Origin: Actinernus sp. WN-2022
Taxonomy: Eukaryota > Cnidaria > Anthozoa > Actiniaria > Actinernidae
Assembly (NCBI GenBank): GCA_030867875.1
Contig: JAOWCC010000577.1
Span: 142,406,344 to 142,470,343, forward strand
DNA: 64,000 nucleotides
Reading direction: 5' to 3'
The notes under the pieces are model-generated. The model was not told the origin of the DNA. It was given only the letters and a program-made list of their open reading frames with translations, and searched no databases. Positions within the stretch are counted from its first letter, which is position 1. Every line of letters begins with the position of its first letter. This document shows positions 47,801 through 57,141 of the stretch, in pieces. A program made the translations under genes and the position numbers.

Positions 47801-50800
47801 TTTATGAAAAAACAAAAGATTTTGTTGTGCCTTTCCGTACGAACAGAGGACAGTGTGAGGTTGCTAGAGGTGCGAAGGCTATAACTCGATCTTTCACTAA
47901 CCTGAACAGGCCATAGATCATTTAAGTAGGGTGGTGCTAATTTAGATACAATTTTATACATCATACACAGTTTATGAACACTTCGTCTCTGTTTTAATTC
48001 CACCCAAGAAATATCTTGTAGTAGGCTGGCTCTATGAGTACCTTTCATTGCACCAGTAACAACCCTAGCACCTTCAATTTGCAAACTTTCTAGTAGATCA
48101 CTATCGGTTACCAAACACCCATCCCAGACAACATCAGCATATTCTAATGATGAACGAACAAGGGATTTGAAAAGCACTTCAAGAGTAGATCTACTCAGTT
48201 TATACTTTAAAGGCTTTAGCATATTAAGCTTCTTAGAAGCTTTTTGGTGAATCTTCAGAATATGAGGCCGCCACGAAAGATTAGTGGTTAAAGTTAAACC
48301 TAGATGGAGATGTGATGCAATTTCCTCGATGGGAGCAATTGAGAAGCAAAGAGGTGGATGAAAAGATCTGACTCTTTTAGTGGAGAAAATCATACTTTTT
48401 GTTTTAGCTGCATTCATAGTAGCCTGGGAAACCAGCCAACTCTTATCGCTCCCCACTCGCGAAAGAGACGTCTGGGAAGTGAGGCAGAAAATGCCATACT
48501 GATGACGTAGCAGATAGCCGTTTCACGATGTATAAATTAGTTGCAATTCTCAGAAGCCGAATGCGAACAACAGTTCTTTTCAAGGAATATAACTACCGAG
48601 GCTGCTCGTTTGCTTGGGTGATTGATTTATATCACACTTACATGTAATTATGTTTATTCATAGCCCAGATTCACTGTCTGAACGATTTATCCGCTGCAAC
48701 AACAACTCATCCAGTGTTTTGTGATAGCTCAGTGTATGTAGGTTTACTGATATGAAATTATAAACAACTATGACAGTAGTCAGTACCTTTCTTGTAAATG
48801 TTTTGACAGTACGACATTTCGCTTTACTAGCCGCTGAAAGATCAGTCTGCAAAGGAGCCAACAACAGCACCGGCACACGCTAAATAGGCTTGAATTTCAT
48901 GAGTTGTTCGTGACGGTGATCCACTGCCAAGCAAACGAGCAGCCACGGTAGTTATATTCCTTGAAAAGAACTCTGTTGTTCGCATTCGGCTTCTGAGAAT
49001 TGCAACTAATTTATGCATTGTGAAACAGCTATCTGCTACGTCATCAGTATGGCATTTTCTGCCTCACTTCCAGACGTCTCTTTCGCGAGTGGGGAGCGAT
49101 AAGAGTCGGCTGGTTTCCCAGGCTACATTCATAGTTACAAGCCACTGATTAGCCCAAACTGAAATAGATGTCAAATCACCATTAAGTTTTAATGCAGTAG
49201 CATTGGGCGAAGTAACTTCATCAAGTAGCAAGCAATCATCAGCAAACAGAAAGCAGTCTGAAAGAATATTATTTGGGATGTCATTGATATAAATGAGAAA
49301 TAAAAGTGGCCCAAGAACAGAACCTTGAAGAACCCCAGCCTCGATGTTACACCAATCAGAGTTCACACCATCAATAACTACTCTCTGATGACGATTAGTA
49401 AGGTAACTTGAAGACCAATTGAGCAAACTACCTTCAATACCAATACTCCGAAGTTTTGCCAACAACCCTTTATGCCATACTTTATCAAAAGTTTTAGATA
49501 TATCAAGAAACACTGCCCTAATCTCGTGACCCTTCTCAAAGTTAAAGTTTGATCCACGCTGCAATGCTTCTGTAAATTATGGAGAGAAGCAGCTTTGGTT
49601 GCAATTGGGCTGTGCAGCTTAGAAGTGAGTGTGGCTTATACATGTGAGTGTTTGGTGTTGGTGAGTGTGGGTCAAAAACATACACTTACCCTAGTAAGGA
49701 TCATAGAGTATAAAAACATTAAAATTCCAAAACGTCCTTCGAAGATATGAATGTATTTTTCTAGAGCTGCTCTGGTAGATTCCATACTGTCACATTCAAT
49801 CTGACTGAGAGATAATAAAACAAGAGGTAAAACAGCTACATGCATCTAAGTGACAAGAAAAGCGACAACCAAGAGTCAATTTTCCACGTACAACATGGTA
49901 CCAGTGTGTACAGTCATGTACATGTATAAGGATACAATTTAATACCTTAAGCATGAGTGTAATTCTTTGCTCGTGAAAACACTTAGAGCCTGATGGCAGA
50001 CAGACCTGTGATACTCTGAAGACAGAAAGAGAAAAAGAGAAAACAAAAGGATATTCAGACCTTAATTTATTATAAACATGAACCTAATAAAGCCTCATTC
50101 AAATGTGTAGTCTTGTTAACACTCCGGGTTTAATTAAAAGAAAGGCCAGATTCTTCTCTTTACTAGAAATCTTTAAAGAAACGTATTTCAAACAGGATTT
50201 GAGGGGGGGGGGGGGGGGGGGGGGGAGGTCCTGGGGTGGGATTGGGGGAGGGAAGGGGAGTGGTCTTGGAATTGTTTAAATTCTGGGTCCAATTTTAACT
50301 AACTCTCTTTTTATGCTCTTACAAGTACATCGTAGTAACTCTTTAATAATGGAATGCAAAGAGGCCACTCAGAAACCTTCCCCTGTCAATATCCCTGATA
50401 AATGATTATTAAATAGCTGTGTTTGCATAATTACTAAATCTTAGGGCAATCCCTATACAGTGTAACTATTATATATTTGTTCTCCCTTCCCTTACTCTAA
50501 AATATGGATACCAGTTTTTTCAGTATTGACACAAAAGACCAAATTAATGCACCTGTACTGCTTGATAGAGAAGACTGTTCGACATCTGTGTTGGTTTTAC
50601 TGTGCATTTCTGTTGTAGACGTACATGCAGTATGATCTCTTAACAGAGCCACGGTTATATTAACTTCATCATCATCTCCCTGTGCCATCCTCAACATCTG
50701 GCATAATGTACAAATGAGCATATGTTGGACTTGGTCATCTGTTGTTGGAATGACAATACATGTACTGTAATAATTAAATTTAATATCAATCTTGAACTAC

Positions 50801-52168
50801 TAGGACATTGATTAATATGTACTAAATGTACATAACTTTAGAATCACAGATTATACTTATTTAAGCAATGTTCTTCTTACTTATTTATTTGTTTATTCAT
50901 TTATTTAGAGGCTTCCATCAATCATAAAATATGTATATTAAATAAGTTTAAATGTAAAAACACAGTATGGGATTGATGATCAAGGCACTAGCAAACAGAC
51001 TTGAAGTCCCAGCTGCATGTCTAGACTATAACCCCAGGTAAAACATGGTTTGAACAATGAAACATGCCAACAGAAATATGGTAAATTAAATACAAAACTT
51101 AATTAAAGGATGAATAGATGACAAACCCACCCCTGAGAGAAAAACGTGCATGCCAACCCCTCTCCATAAGATAAATTGATGTGAAAAGGAGACTTTAAAA
51201 TAATGATTCAGTTCTATAATTACCTGTGATTTGTCTCCAATTACTTGTTGCAGTTATTCCATCAGAGTATAACATATTCTTTAGGAGATGAGCCTGCAAA
51301 CACACATGTCCACAGCCATGTTAACAAACAGACTTGGAAGAAAAAAGAAAAAATACCTACCCCACTATCTCATGCTTGTTTTGGAGTTTAACATTAAACT
51401 GATTCTTTATTGAATGTTACTTAATTGAATATACATGTACAAGGCAATTTAACCGTAAATACCCCAATACAGCCACACTTATTTGGAAAAAAACAAGGGC
51501 GAAAGTTGGGGCTGTGGCTTACAATGTACACATGGGTACAAGCAAGAACACGTTCACTCCTGGCTCCTCCTTGAAAATCCAAGATGGCAGACCATGGACT
51601 TGGACATGTGCACATATAATTAGGTTCCACCAGAAAACCTTGCTTATATCTATTGTACTTATTGAAATGAGGCTCTTTGAGTTGAAAATGTTGTTAATGG
51701 GGGACTAAAAGCAGATTGAAGAATTCTGGAGTGATTGTTAAATTACGCACAAGAAATAGCAAGGGAAGGTGTAACCATATTCAAAGTTGTGATAGCAGTT
51801 AACTGGCATGACTTGGAAGGGAAGGTGTAACCATATTTAAAGTTGTGATAGCAGTTAACTGGCATGACTTGGAAGGGAAGGTGTAACCATATTTAAAGTT
51901 GTGATAGCAGTTAACTGGCATGACTTGGAATGACAACAATCTCTTCAGAAGAAGTTTTGCTTCAAGTACAAGCATTTATTAATCTTCTAACTTTTTATCA
52001 AAAAAAAAGTATAAGTTTGGCCTATACACAAGTATTGATGGTAGTCTTTATCAAGCAAAATATATTAAAAACCTATGGACAATGATACCTGCACTGCAGC
52101 AATCGTGGCACATGGGCCACCTTGTTCTTGTACTAGAGCACTGGGTTCATCAGCACTGAACACAAAAC
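36627..52168 (-). CDS. MINDY3: Ubiquitin carboxyl-terminal hydrolase MINDY-3 (FAM188A/CARP), 5' exon missing
   Basis: MINDY-family cysteine deubiquitinases trim K48-linked ubiquitin chains. Exons found, in coding order: 52168-52089, 51293-51224, 50738-50553, 50015-49946, 49804-49690, 46808-46735, 45681-45602, 41424-41354, 40914-40834, 39173-39101, 38496-38424, 38320-38233, 37566-37477, 36770-36627 (stop TAG). All junctions keep frame with GT-AG introns, about 431 codons in all; human MINDY3 is about 445 aa including its first exon. Diagnostic segments: GFVFSADEPSALVQEQ then the catalytic-Cys motif GGPCATIA; GRFGILMFLYSMILTR; PGEPLVD and GHGS; INLLITGYAMSNVWD; IGFLTLLEAHRYC; VLGSETHLTVLF with the probable catalytic His; an EF-hand-like DQQENGFIESDK; LPNFLEEFFPGQ; and the C-terminal CLKTKWPGIAVDWQ ... 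PSVN. The first coding exon (ending W-x-Q-G in the human protein) was not found above 52168; it may lie in the N gap. Introns contain many LINE and MITE insertions. Confidence 0.94.
36929..37312. mobile_element. Foldback MITE in the last MINDY3 intron
   Basis: The left arm gacccttccacggtttttct ... ggcaaaaccgtcgatactgc ... gcacctcgaagttagtcaaa ... gcaaagttataggc is mirrored on the right (gcctataactttgctcctat ... ttgactaacttcgaggtgct ... ccgtggaagggtc). Arms are about 160 bp. No target duplication was identified. Confidence 0.88.
38640..38905 (-). mobile_element. tRNA-derived SINE, MINDY3 intron
   Basis: On the minus strand the head has an A-box-like ggcgcagtgtttaag and a B box gggttcgattcccgg. 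The anticodon region ctctcac resembles tRNA-Glu. The body includes atatgtgagtt, ctccggttttcctc and the 3' segment shared with 2274-2336. It is related to the SINE at 39605-39892. A mutated A box makes recent activity unlikely. Confidence 0.75.
39344..39480. mobile_element. Hairpin MITE family A, copy 2
   Basis: Begins taattgaagggatgtgtgca and ends tgttgcacaccttcaatta. The inner arms aagtgactcctgatca / tgatcaggagtcactt are exact. Same family as 13953-14100 and 52186-52305. Confidence 0.88.
39605..39892 (-). mobile_element. tRNA-Glu-derived SINE, full length, MINDY3 intron
   Basis: The minus-strand head reads gttggcgcagtggtaaaac (A box), cgcctctcaccgc (anticodon-stem region with CTC, as in tRNA-Glu) and cccgggttcgattcccgg (B box). 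Then follow atatgtgagtt, gccgggctctccggttttcc and a tail shared with 2715-2832. The tRNA-like head lacks a matched acceptor stem, so it is a SINE and not a tRNA gene. Confidence 0.8.
39985..40476. mobile_element. TIR element about 490 bp, MINDY3 intron
   Basis: The left end gccagtaacaaaacgagc, then aggggactgggaccgagt, is the inverse of the right end actcggttccagtcccccgc ... tcgttttgttaccggc. The interior includes a 40187-40210 fragment resembling the ends of the 33361-33842 element. Confidence 0.78.
41600..41905 (-). mobile_element. tRNA-derived SINE of a second type, MINDY3 intron
   Basis: The minus-strand head reads gttagctcagtggttaagc (A box) and cgcgggttcaaaccctgg (B box). The body runs through aggtgctgcctttgtgaaac, ggaccttcacgtcttctcg and gaagggaccttgagtcctct to about 41600. 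Different body from the 38.6 and 39.6 kb SINEs. The 3' end is approximate. Confidence 0.78.
42296..42432. mobile_element. Hairpin MITE family C, copy 2
   Basis: The left arm ggtttctgggaaacccccac pairs with the right arm gtgggtagtttgccagaaacc. The centre matches 34549-34670 in reverse orientation (caccctaaccttcaatgg; gatgcatatccaagg). Confidence 0.85.
42440..43375 (-). mobile_element. Decayed LINE reverse transcriptase relic
   Basis: Minus-strand traces of an RT: FDISKAFD near 43000, VLGPLLFLMYINDI near 42830 and a degenerate catalytic segment near 42770, all interrupted by stops. A separate minus frame (43355-43065) looks like a LINE C-terminus (SLANRRTEACKNLIDKF). These may derive from more than one element. 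They lie in a MINDY3 intron. Confidence 0.65.
43380..44326 (-). mobile_element. CR1/L2-like LINE, 3' part, 243-codon frame
   Basis: The minus frame 44319-43588 encodes LNQDKTELVLISS, NLGVIVDQCLNLDQHVKK, SKLDNCNALLYGLP, LHWLPVQYRITFKMLL, YKGLNGLAPSYI and SIAAPRLWNKLP, the ordered motifs of the RT thumb and C-terminus. The 3' end has an (aat)n tail and the phrase tttgatatagcgctagctcc near 43395-43440. The catalytic domain is truncated at 44326, next to the insertion at 44331. Confidence 0.88.
44331..44932. mobile_element. TTAA-flanked TIR element (piggyBac-type MITE), 602 bp
   Basis: Begins agtgcccctaactccttttg and ends with the inverse caaaaggggtcagggacact. Both ends abut TTAA (44327-44330 and 44933-44936), the target duplication characteristic of piggyBac-like transposition. 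The inverted arms run about 150 bp, including caatttttatacat and ggtcaggaaaggtcaaa. The interior has no transposase. Confidence 0.82.
44937..45370 (-). mobile_element. Decayed LINE reverse transcriptase relic
   Basis: The minus strand shows FQSGFRPGYSTVNQL (an RT finger motif) near 45240-45190 and KANKRHLYAIRILKKRGL near 45090-45035, with the intervening catalytic core deleted. Inactive, in a MINDY3 intron. Confidence 0.68.
46852..47134. mobile_element. DNA-transposon relic, same family as 2438-2706
   Basis: The left end agttcccacacatttgcagg and the right end ctgactgtgggaaccctg are partly inverse. Repeated phrases ttccctga, ttcactgactttt and aattccctgac fill the body. It lies about 44 bp upstream (in transcript sense) of a MINDY3 exon (46808-46735). 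Confidence 0.6.
47140..49570 (-). mobile_element. Jockey/CR1-like LINE split by a foldback element
   Basis: The minus frame from 49564 carries RT motifs: [39 protein letters not shown] and FADDCLLLDEV (catalytic FADD). The frame is interrupted at 49134 by the 48420-49125 insertion and resumes at 48418 (KTKSMIFSTKR, HLGLTLTTNLSWRPHI, SLEYADVVWDG). After a frameshift near 47797 the C-terminal part follows (WNSLPSEIR; zinc-knuckle CTSCGAP..NTKHYFLKC). The 5' half is missing. The LINE lies in sense orientation in a MINDY3 intron. Confidence 0.9.
48420..49125. mobile_element. Foldback element with 9-bp target duplication (Mutator-like), inserted in a LINE
   Basis: Begins tagcctgggaaaccagcc and ends ggctggtttcccaggcta. 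Inverted arms are about 190 bp long (tatcgctccccactcgcgaa; gccgaatgcgaacaacag). It is flanked by the 9-bp direct repeat CATTCATAG at 48411-48419 and 49126-49134. A 9-bp duplication with long TIRs suits Mutator-like elements; that family call is inference. No transposase. Confidence 0.88.
50203..50225. repeat. Poly-G tract (23 G) and G-rich flank, MINDY3 intron
   Basis: Twenty-three G followed by a G-rich stretch to about 50263 (ggggtgggattgggggaggg). Possible G-quadruplex former. It lies between MINDY3 exons 50553-50738 and 49946-50015. Confidence 0.7.
51450..52040. mobile_element. Older, inverted copy of the 7838-8746 element, with a triplicated segment
   Basis: In reverse complement the segments atcacaactttgaatatggt, atttcttgtg, cactccagaattctt, aaggttttctgg and ccatcttggattttca follow the same order as in 7838-8746. 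Near 51740-51930 a roughly 57-bp unit (gaagggaaggtgtaaccata ... taactggcatgacttg) is repeated three times in tandem, which the other copy lacks. It lies in a MINDY3 intron. Confidence 0.65.
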
Positions 52169-52185
52169 CTAAAATAGTCAACCTA

Positions 52186-52305
52186 AATTGAAGGGCTCTG
52201 TGCAATAAGGGCATAAGTGACTCCTGGTCGCATTCTATTCTTTGTCTTCTAAGGGAGAATTTAGAATGTGATCAGGAGTCACTTATGCCCTTATTGCACA
52301 CAGCT
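52186..52305. mobile_element. Hairpin MITE family A, copy 3, beside a MINDY3 splice acceptor
   Basis: aaattgaagggctctgtgca on the left; tgcccttattgcacacagct on the right. The inner arms are gggcataagtgactcctgg and its near-inverse. It starts 17 bp from the acceptor of the most upstream MINDY3 exon found (exon edge 52168). Confidence 0.82.
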
Positions 52306-52980
52306 ATTGTAAATAGAAAAGCTACAAGTACATGTACTACATTGAATGCAATTCAGTCAGGTATGTGTGTATGTACATGTAATAAACTCTTACTTTAAAC
52401 ACTCATCCAAGCTGTGACAATGTCACTCACAATGGCAACAAAAAATGGAGTGGTTAGTGATATTTATTTCCAGTCACCAATTTTATCCCATGTAAGACCT
52501 GCCCATCCCAATAAAATGTTTTGTTTACCATTGCCCTCTCTCTCGTGATGGTAGTCAGTTGGTTGGGCCAAAAAAGGAATCAATGTTAGGAATCTGGAAC
52601 CAAGTAAACCTTGGTTACTAAGTCAGCTTCAACTTTCATGTATTCCTCAACTACTTTTTCATTTACTTAAGTTGTGGATTGATAATTTACATGAGAAAAA
52701 CAAGAAACTACAATGCAGGGATCTTTTAAATACACCAGCTAAATTCGAGAATAGAACATGGACCAAATAATTTGATGAATCATCTAAGTTGGAAGTTCAG
52801 CACCCACGGCTGCAAAGCAGTGCTTGAGAGCTTGGCTACCAGGTAACCCTGGCAACAGAACAGCCCAGTGCACTGGGTCACATAAAAGTGGACGAGGGAG
52901 GGAGAGAGGGAAAGCCGTGAGTGATCACAGCGACTTGCATCTGACTAGCAAAACTCCAAACCACAAGCAATAGCTATACA

Positions 52981-53960
52981 TATATGTTGCAGTTCAAATA
53001 TGATCTCAGTTCAATTTTCTTTGAACTACATGTAGTTCAAATTATTTTTGAACTAGTAAAATTATTTTTGAACTGATTTTTTTCAAGATAGTAATTAAGC
53101 ACTGAAGAAGCATTATACTTATCCGTTTAGTGACTTTAATAATAAGCCCCAAAAACCCAAAATTAGTGACTAGCTCTAAACAGTCACCCAATATTAGTGA
53201 GCACCCATTGTGGACGGTTAGGGTGTTTTTAAATGTAGGGTAGGGTTTAGATTAGTTAACATGATTATTAAAGGAGGATTATAGTCTGTGTTAGTGACTT
53301 AGCCCTAAATACCCTAAATTAGTGACAAGCTCTAAACACCCTAAATTGGTGAGCACCCATTGTGGACGGTTAGGGTGTTTTCAAATGTAGGATTAGGATT
53401 TGTATTAGTTCACAGGACCATTGAAGAAGTGTTATGTTTCTCTGTTGTTTACCAAAGAAGAATAAAGGGAAATGGGAAGTAAAGAAGAAAAAGGAAGAAA
53501 AAAGAAAATGGTTAAAAAAATTGTCTAGGAATCTTTTTGGATTGACTTACGTGTAGTAAAAAAATTTTTTTTACTGCATTTATGCAAATTTTGATTAGAT
53601 TGTGAGAGACTGGGTACTAGTAGCACTATCATATATAGTAAATAAGTACAGGGGTTCCACATCGATCACTCGGTGGTTCAGCGTGGTTAAGGCTCTGGCC
53701 AACAGATCCGGTATGGTAATTCAATATGGTAATTAGTATAGTTAATTAAAGCAATGTAGCACTGCATGTATGGAGACTTGTGGAGAGAGGGATAGGGGAA
53801 GGAAGTGATAAGGGAAGAGAGAGGTAGGAAAAGACAGGGGGAAGGGAGGGTGGATATATTTTTAGAATCTTGATAATTGTACTGGTTCAAAAATAATTAT
53901 TTCAACTAGTTCACCAAAAAAAAAATTAAATGAGATCATATTTGAACTGCAACATATAGA
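52981..53960. mobile_element. TIR element about 980 bp with internal duplication
   Basis: The left end atgttgcagttcaaatatga, then tctcagttcaatttt, is mirrored at the right end (tgagatcatatttgaactgc, then aacatata). Inside, a roughly 190-bp tandem duplication (53120-53290, 53300-53420) contains attagtgagcacccattgtg and gacggttagggtgtttt in both copies. No coding frame recognised. Confidence 0.75.
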
Positions 53961-54113
53961 TGTACATTACATACTCCTGGATAAGAACTAACCCAGGGCC
54001 ATGCGAGAATGCCACAGGGCCCCCAATAGTTGCTGGATATTTAACCATGCCTAAATTACATTTTAGTCTCAAGAAAAAGGGGGGCACGTACATAGTTTAT
54101 TAAATAAATTTGA

Positions 54114-54335
54114 AATAGAGGTAATCGGCTAACGCTGTTGCCACCCAATTCAGATCATGTGATGTAAACAGATGCTACTCTGGGGAATTATTCCTTTTTC
54201 ATTCTAATCATAATGCAGTCATGCCTATCTAAATAAAATTAATTTTCAAAGAGTCAATTCTCCAGTCAGAGTAATGTGTGTTTACATCACATTATCTGAA
54301 TTGGGTGGCAACAGCGTTAGCCGATTACCTCTATT
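54114..54335. mobile_element. Foldback MITE, arms about 60 bp
   Basis: The left arm aatagaggtaatcggctaac, then gctgttgccacccaattcag, is the inverse of the right arm ctgaattgggtggcaacagc, then gttagccgattacctctatt. Confidence 0.88.
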
Positions 54336-55384
54336 AATCTTTTTTTTTTACTTTAACCCTTTCGCTACTAGAGTGGCCAATATGAAGCATGTACCTGGGA
54401 AAAATTATTGCATCAAACCTAGACATGCTGGAAATACGATGTTGTGATATTATTTCAAAGGATGAATGACTTGAAAGCCACAGTTATACTGGGATCGCTT
54501 GACTCTCCCACTTTGGAAAAAACTCATTTGTTTGGAGATCGCTTTTCGTTTCTACAATTTTCACGAATTTTGAGGAGCTGAAAATCAGCCCCCAAAAAAC
54601 CTTCCTATTTGCACTTGAAATCAAAAGCAAACACAAAATCAGCACTCAGTCGTTACAGTACCTTCTTTAATCTTCCAACCACCAGGTTTGTTTGCACAAA
54701 ACACACCAAGCGGCTGTGAAACATGCTGCACTTCTCTCCACCATGTTTTCCTACTCCCACCTCCCATTGCATGCTGGGTAATCAACAAAAAACACACAAG
54801 AGAACCCCTCTCTGGGACTCCTGTAGGATTTTTTTTAGAAGTCTTTTACCCCTACAACCTAGAGAGGTGATTTCGACTCAAGTCGTTGCTTTAAAGTGAC
54901 AAAAACACATCCTAATAGGTTGAGGTTAGGGTTCACCAACTGCAGAATTTCAAGGATTTCATTGAATATTTTTTTCATGTGTCTCAAAGCAGAAACACAA
55001 TGGAAAAACCCTGTGAAATCCCCTCACAAGGCCTACTAAAAACAAACCAAGTACTTTTCAGCCGTCCTCAGACTTAATGATGTGCTCTAGCTCTCTTAGA
55101 GTGGCTTTGTTGTCCAAAATTATAGCACATTTCATTGGAAACCCTACAGAAGTTGCAATACCTACCGTCGACGAGTACGTACAATGTAGACTTCTCCCGA
55201 ATGGCATTGTGGAGAATGTTTGAGCCCTCGGCTTAAAACATCAACAGTATTTAACTACCCCGGGCTAGCCAAACTGGAACTGAGGGGAGAGGGTTGAGTT
55301 AGCACTCTGGATTTCACCAATTGAGCCCAAACATTTGTGAGACAGTGAACATTTCAAAAATTCTATTTTATAGAAATTATTTAA
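54336..55384. other. Gene-free stretch, nothing recognised
   Basis: No known gene. A minus-strand open stretch from about 55230 to 55079 (ending CAIILDNKATLRELEHI..) is short and unidentified. The first MINDY3 exon was searched for here by its expected W-x-Q-G end before a splice donor and was not found. Confidence 0.4.
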
Positions 55385-55640
55385 TTGGCATTGGATACCC
55401 ATACAAAACACTATATTTTGTACCATGTTTGCACCCCTTACAAAATGTCAGAATTAACTGCAAACTGGTCTATTGGCTTAACCATGTTTAAATATTCAGG
55501 AAATTCTAATATATTATAGGTATTTGGAGAGTTTTTGCTTTATTTCTTTATAACTGTGTAATTTGTTCACTGATTATGCAAAAATTGCTAAATTATGCAA
55601 TCAGATGTGATTTGAGACCAATTGTGTGATAATGCTATTA
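55385..55640. repeat. Two adjacent repeat fragments
   Basis: 55385-55480 is a decayed right half of the 5623-5904 foldback element (ccatacaaa-acactatattt; gtttgcaccccttacaaaat; gaattaactgcaaactgg). 55485-55640 matches 8405-8575 of the 7838-8746 element (taaatattcaggaaattcta, gagtttttgctttat, tgattatgcaaaaattgcta). Confidence 0.65.
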
Positions 55641-56056
55641 CTTTTCTTAATTCTGAGCCCTGCCTTACATATGGTACTTTTACTCTTGCCATGTGATCAG
55701 ATTGGATACAAATAAGCTTTTTTGTATAATAATTTTTTTTGGTTTCATCATATATGAAAATCATGAAAATTAACTACCACATTATTTAATTTATAGCAGT
55801 TATGAATTACCAGTATTTTGTCGGCCTGGGTACAGCATTGCACTTACTTTAAGTTTAGGTTATTGTAGACCTTCAGAAGCAGAGATTTGTTAAAAACTTT
55901 TTTTCCTCTTGTAATATTATGTACATGTACAATGTAGTACCGTATTTGATCAAATCTTCCAGATACAAAATTAACATTTTGTTTGTTTTTTATTTATTTT
56001 GCCAGAAGTAAATTTGCATGGTTTGATTGACAAAGTGCCATGCAAAGTGTAGAATT

Positions 56057-56156
56057 NNNNNNNNNNNNNNNNNNNNNNNNNNNNNNNNNNNNNNNNNNNN
56101 NNNNNNNNNNNNNNNNNNNNNNNNNNNNNNNNNNNNNNNNNNNNNNNNNNNNNNNN
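56057..56156. other. Assembly gap (100 N)
   Basis: Exactly 100 undetermined bases, the conventional placeholder for a scaffold gap of unknown size. Distance, order and orientation across it rest on scaffolding and not on read sequence. Confidence 0.97.
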
Positions 56157-56350
56157 AGTTATGGAGGGCAGGCTACCATTCCACTGAGCTTGTATCCATA
56201 TACTGTAGTTTAGTACGTCCTGTTCTTGAATATGCCGTCCCAGTCTGGGCTCATATACCTGCTTACTTATGTGACAGCATTGAGACTATCCAGAAACGGG
56301 CAATGAGGATTGTCTACCCAGGTTTGGATTATGACATGGCTATAAGGTAG
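56157..56350 (+). mobile_element. LINE reverse transcriptase C-terminal fragment
   Basis: The + strand immediately after the gap encodes LWRAGYHSTELVSIYCSLVR, PVLEYAVPVWAHI and IETIQKRAMRIVYPG, the conserved RT thumb segment of Jockey/CR1-like LINEs. It is cut by the gap on the left and ends near 56350. It is the only LINE piece on the + strand in the window. Confidence 0.82.
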
Positions 56351-56466
56351 CCAAGGTAGACAACTGATTTGAAAACAATCTAAGACAAAATCAGAAAGGG
56401 GGGCCGTTGAAATCTCTCCTTTCAGCTAACCACCATGCGGTAAATCACGGCTATAACATTAAGTCT

Positions 56467-56623
56467 CAGGGGCGGATTTAGGGGAGGGGCCGAGAGGGCC
56501 CGCGGGCCCCCCTTTCGTTGGCTGGGATACATGCCCCGCACCCCCTAGCTAATCGCGCCTATACGGGGCGAGGTTCGGCTTACGCCACGCCCCATCTTTC
56601 TGCATTTCCTGGATCCGCCCCTG
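56467..56623. mobile_element. hAT-like MITE, CAGGGGCGGATTT ends
   Basis: Begins caggggcggatttagg and ends cctggatccgcccctg, short inverted ends of the CAGGGGCGGAT type seen in hAT-derived MITEs of many animals. The interior is GC-rich (gggcccgcgggccccc). The target duplication is not clear. Confidence 0.65.
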
Positions 56624-57022
56624 GGTCTGGTGATAAATCTGAACATTTAAACGCTGTACGTACTACGGACTTCGAAAATTTTGTTACTTATCAGTATATT
56701 TTGTAGAATATAGGATGTTTTATTGTACATAGGATGTTTTATTACATAAATTGTAAAGTTCCTGTAATTCAGGTACTCTGCCAAGGGATTTTAATAAACA
56801 TTATTATATTATAGTGGGGTTCGTGCCGCCCTCTACCAGAGATTCTTTCTAGCCGTTCCGCGGCTCGCAGATGATTTCTTCGCGGCTCTCTCTAAGAAAC
56901 ATAGAAAACCTCATGAACCAGGGTAATCGATTGGCGTTGAAAAATCACATTTACAAACAGGTTTTGGTAATAACACTACAGCCACGTAATTGTATTCCTG
57001 CAAAAGACCCATTCTCATTCTA

Positions 57023-57046
57023 GGGGGGGGGGGGGGGGGGGGGGGG
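57023..57046. repeat. Poly-G tract (24 G)
   Basis: Twenty-four G followed by aggtggtac, about 95 bp before the SPFH-like exon. Length may be unreliable in the assembly. Confidence 0.75.
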
Positions 57047-57141
57047 AGGTGGTACTGGTTTAGACTTGGATTGTCAAAACAAAAACGACAGCTGAGTATA
57101 AGTCGACCACTTTCATAAACACTGCATTACATTCTTTGCAG

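Noticed and set aside
49946..50015. Alternative frame of this MINDY3 exon reading SQVCLPSGSKCFHEQ
   Set aside because: Phases of the neighbouring exons and the match to the FTSKELHSCLRS-type segment require the other frame.
55079..55230. Minus-strand open stretch ending CAIILDNKATLRELEHI
   Set aside because: About 50 codons, no family recognised, and no convincing splice or start context. It does not match the expected first MINDY3 exon.
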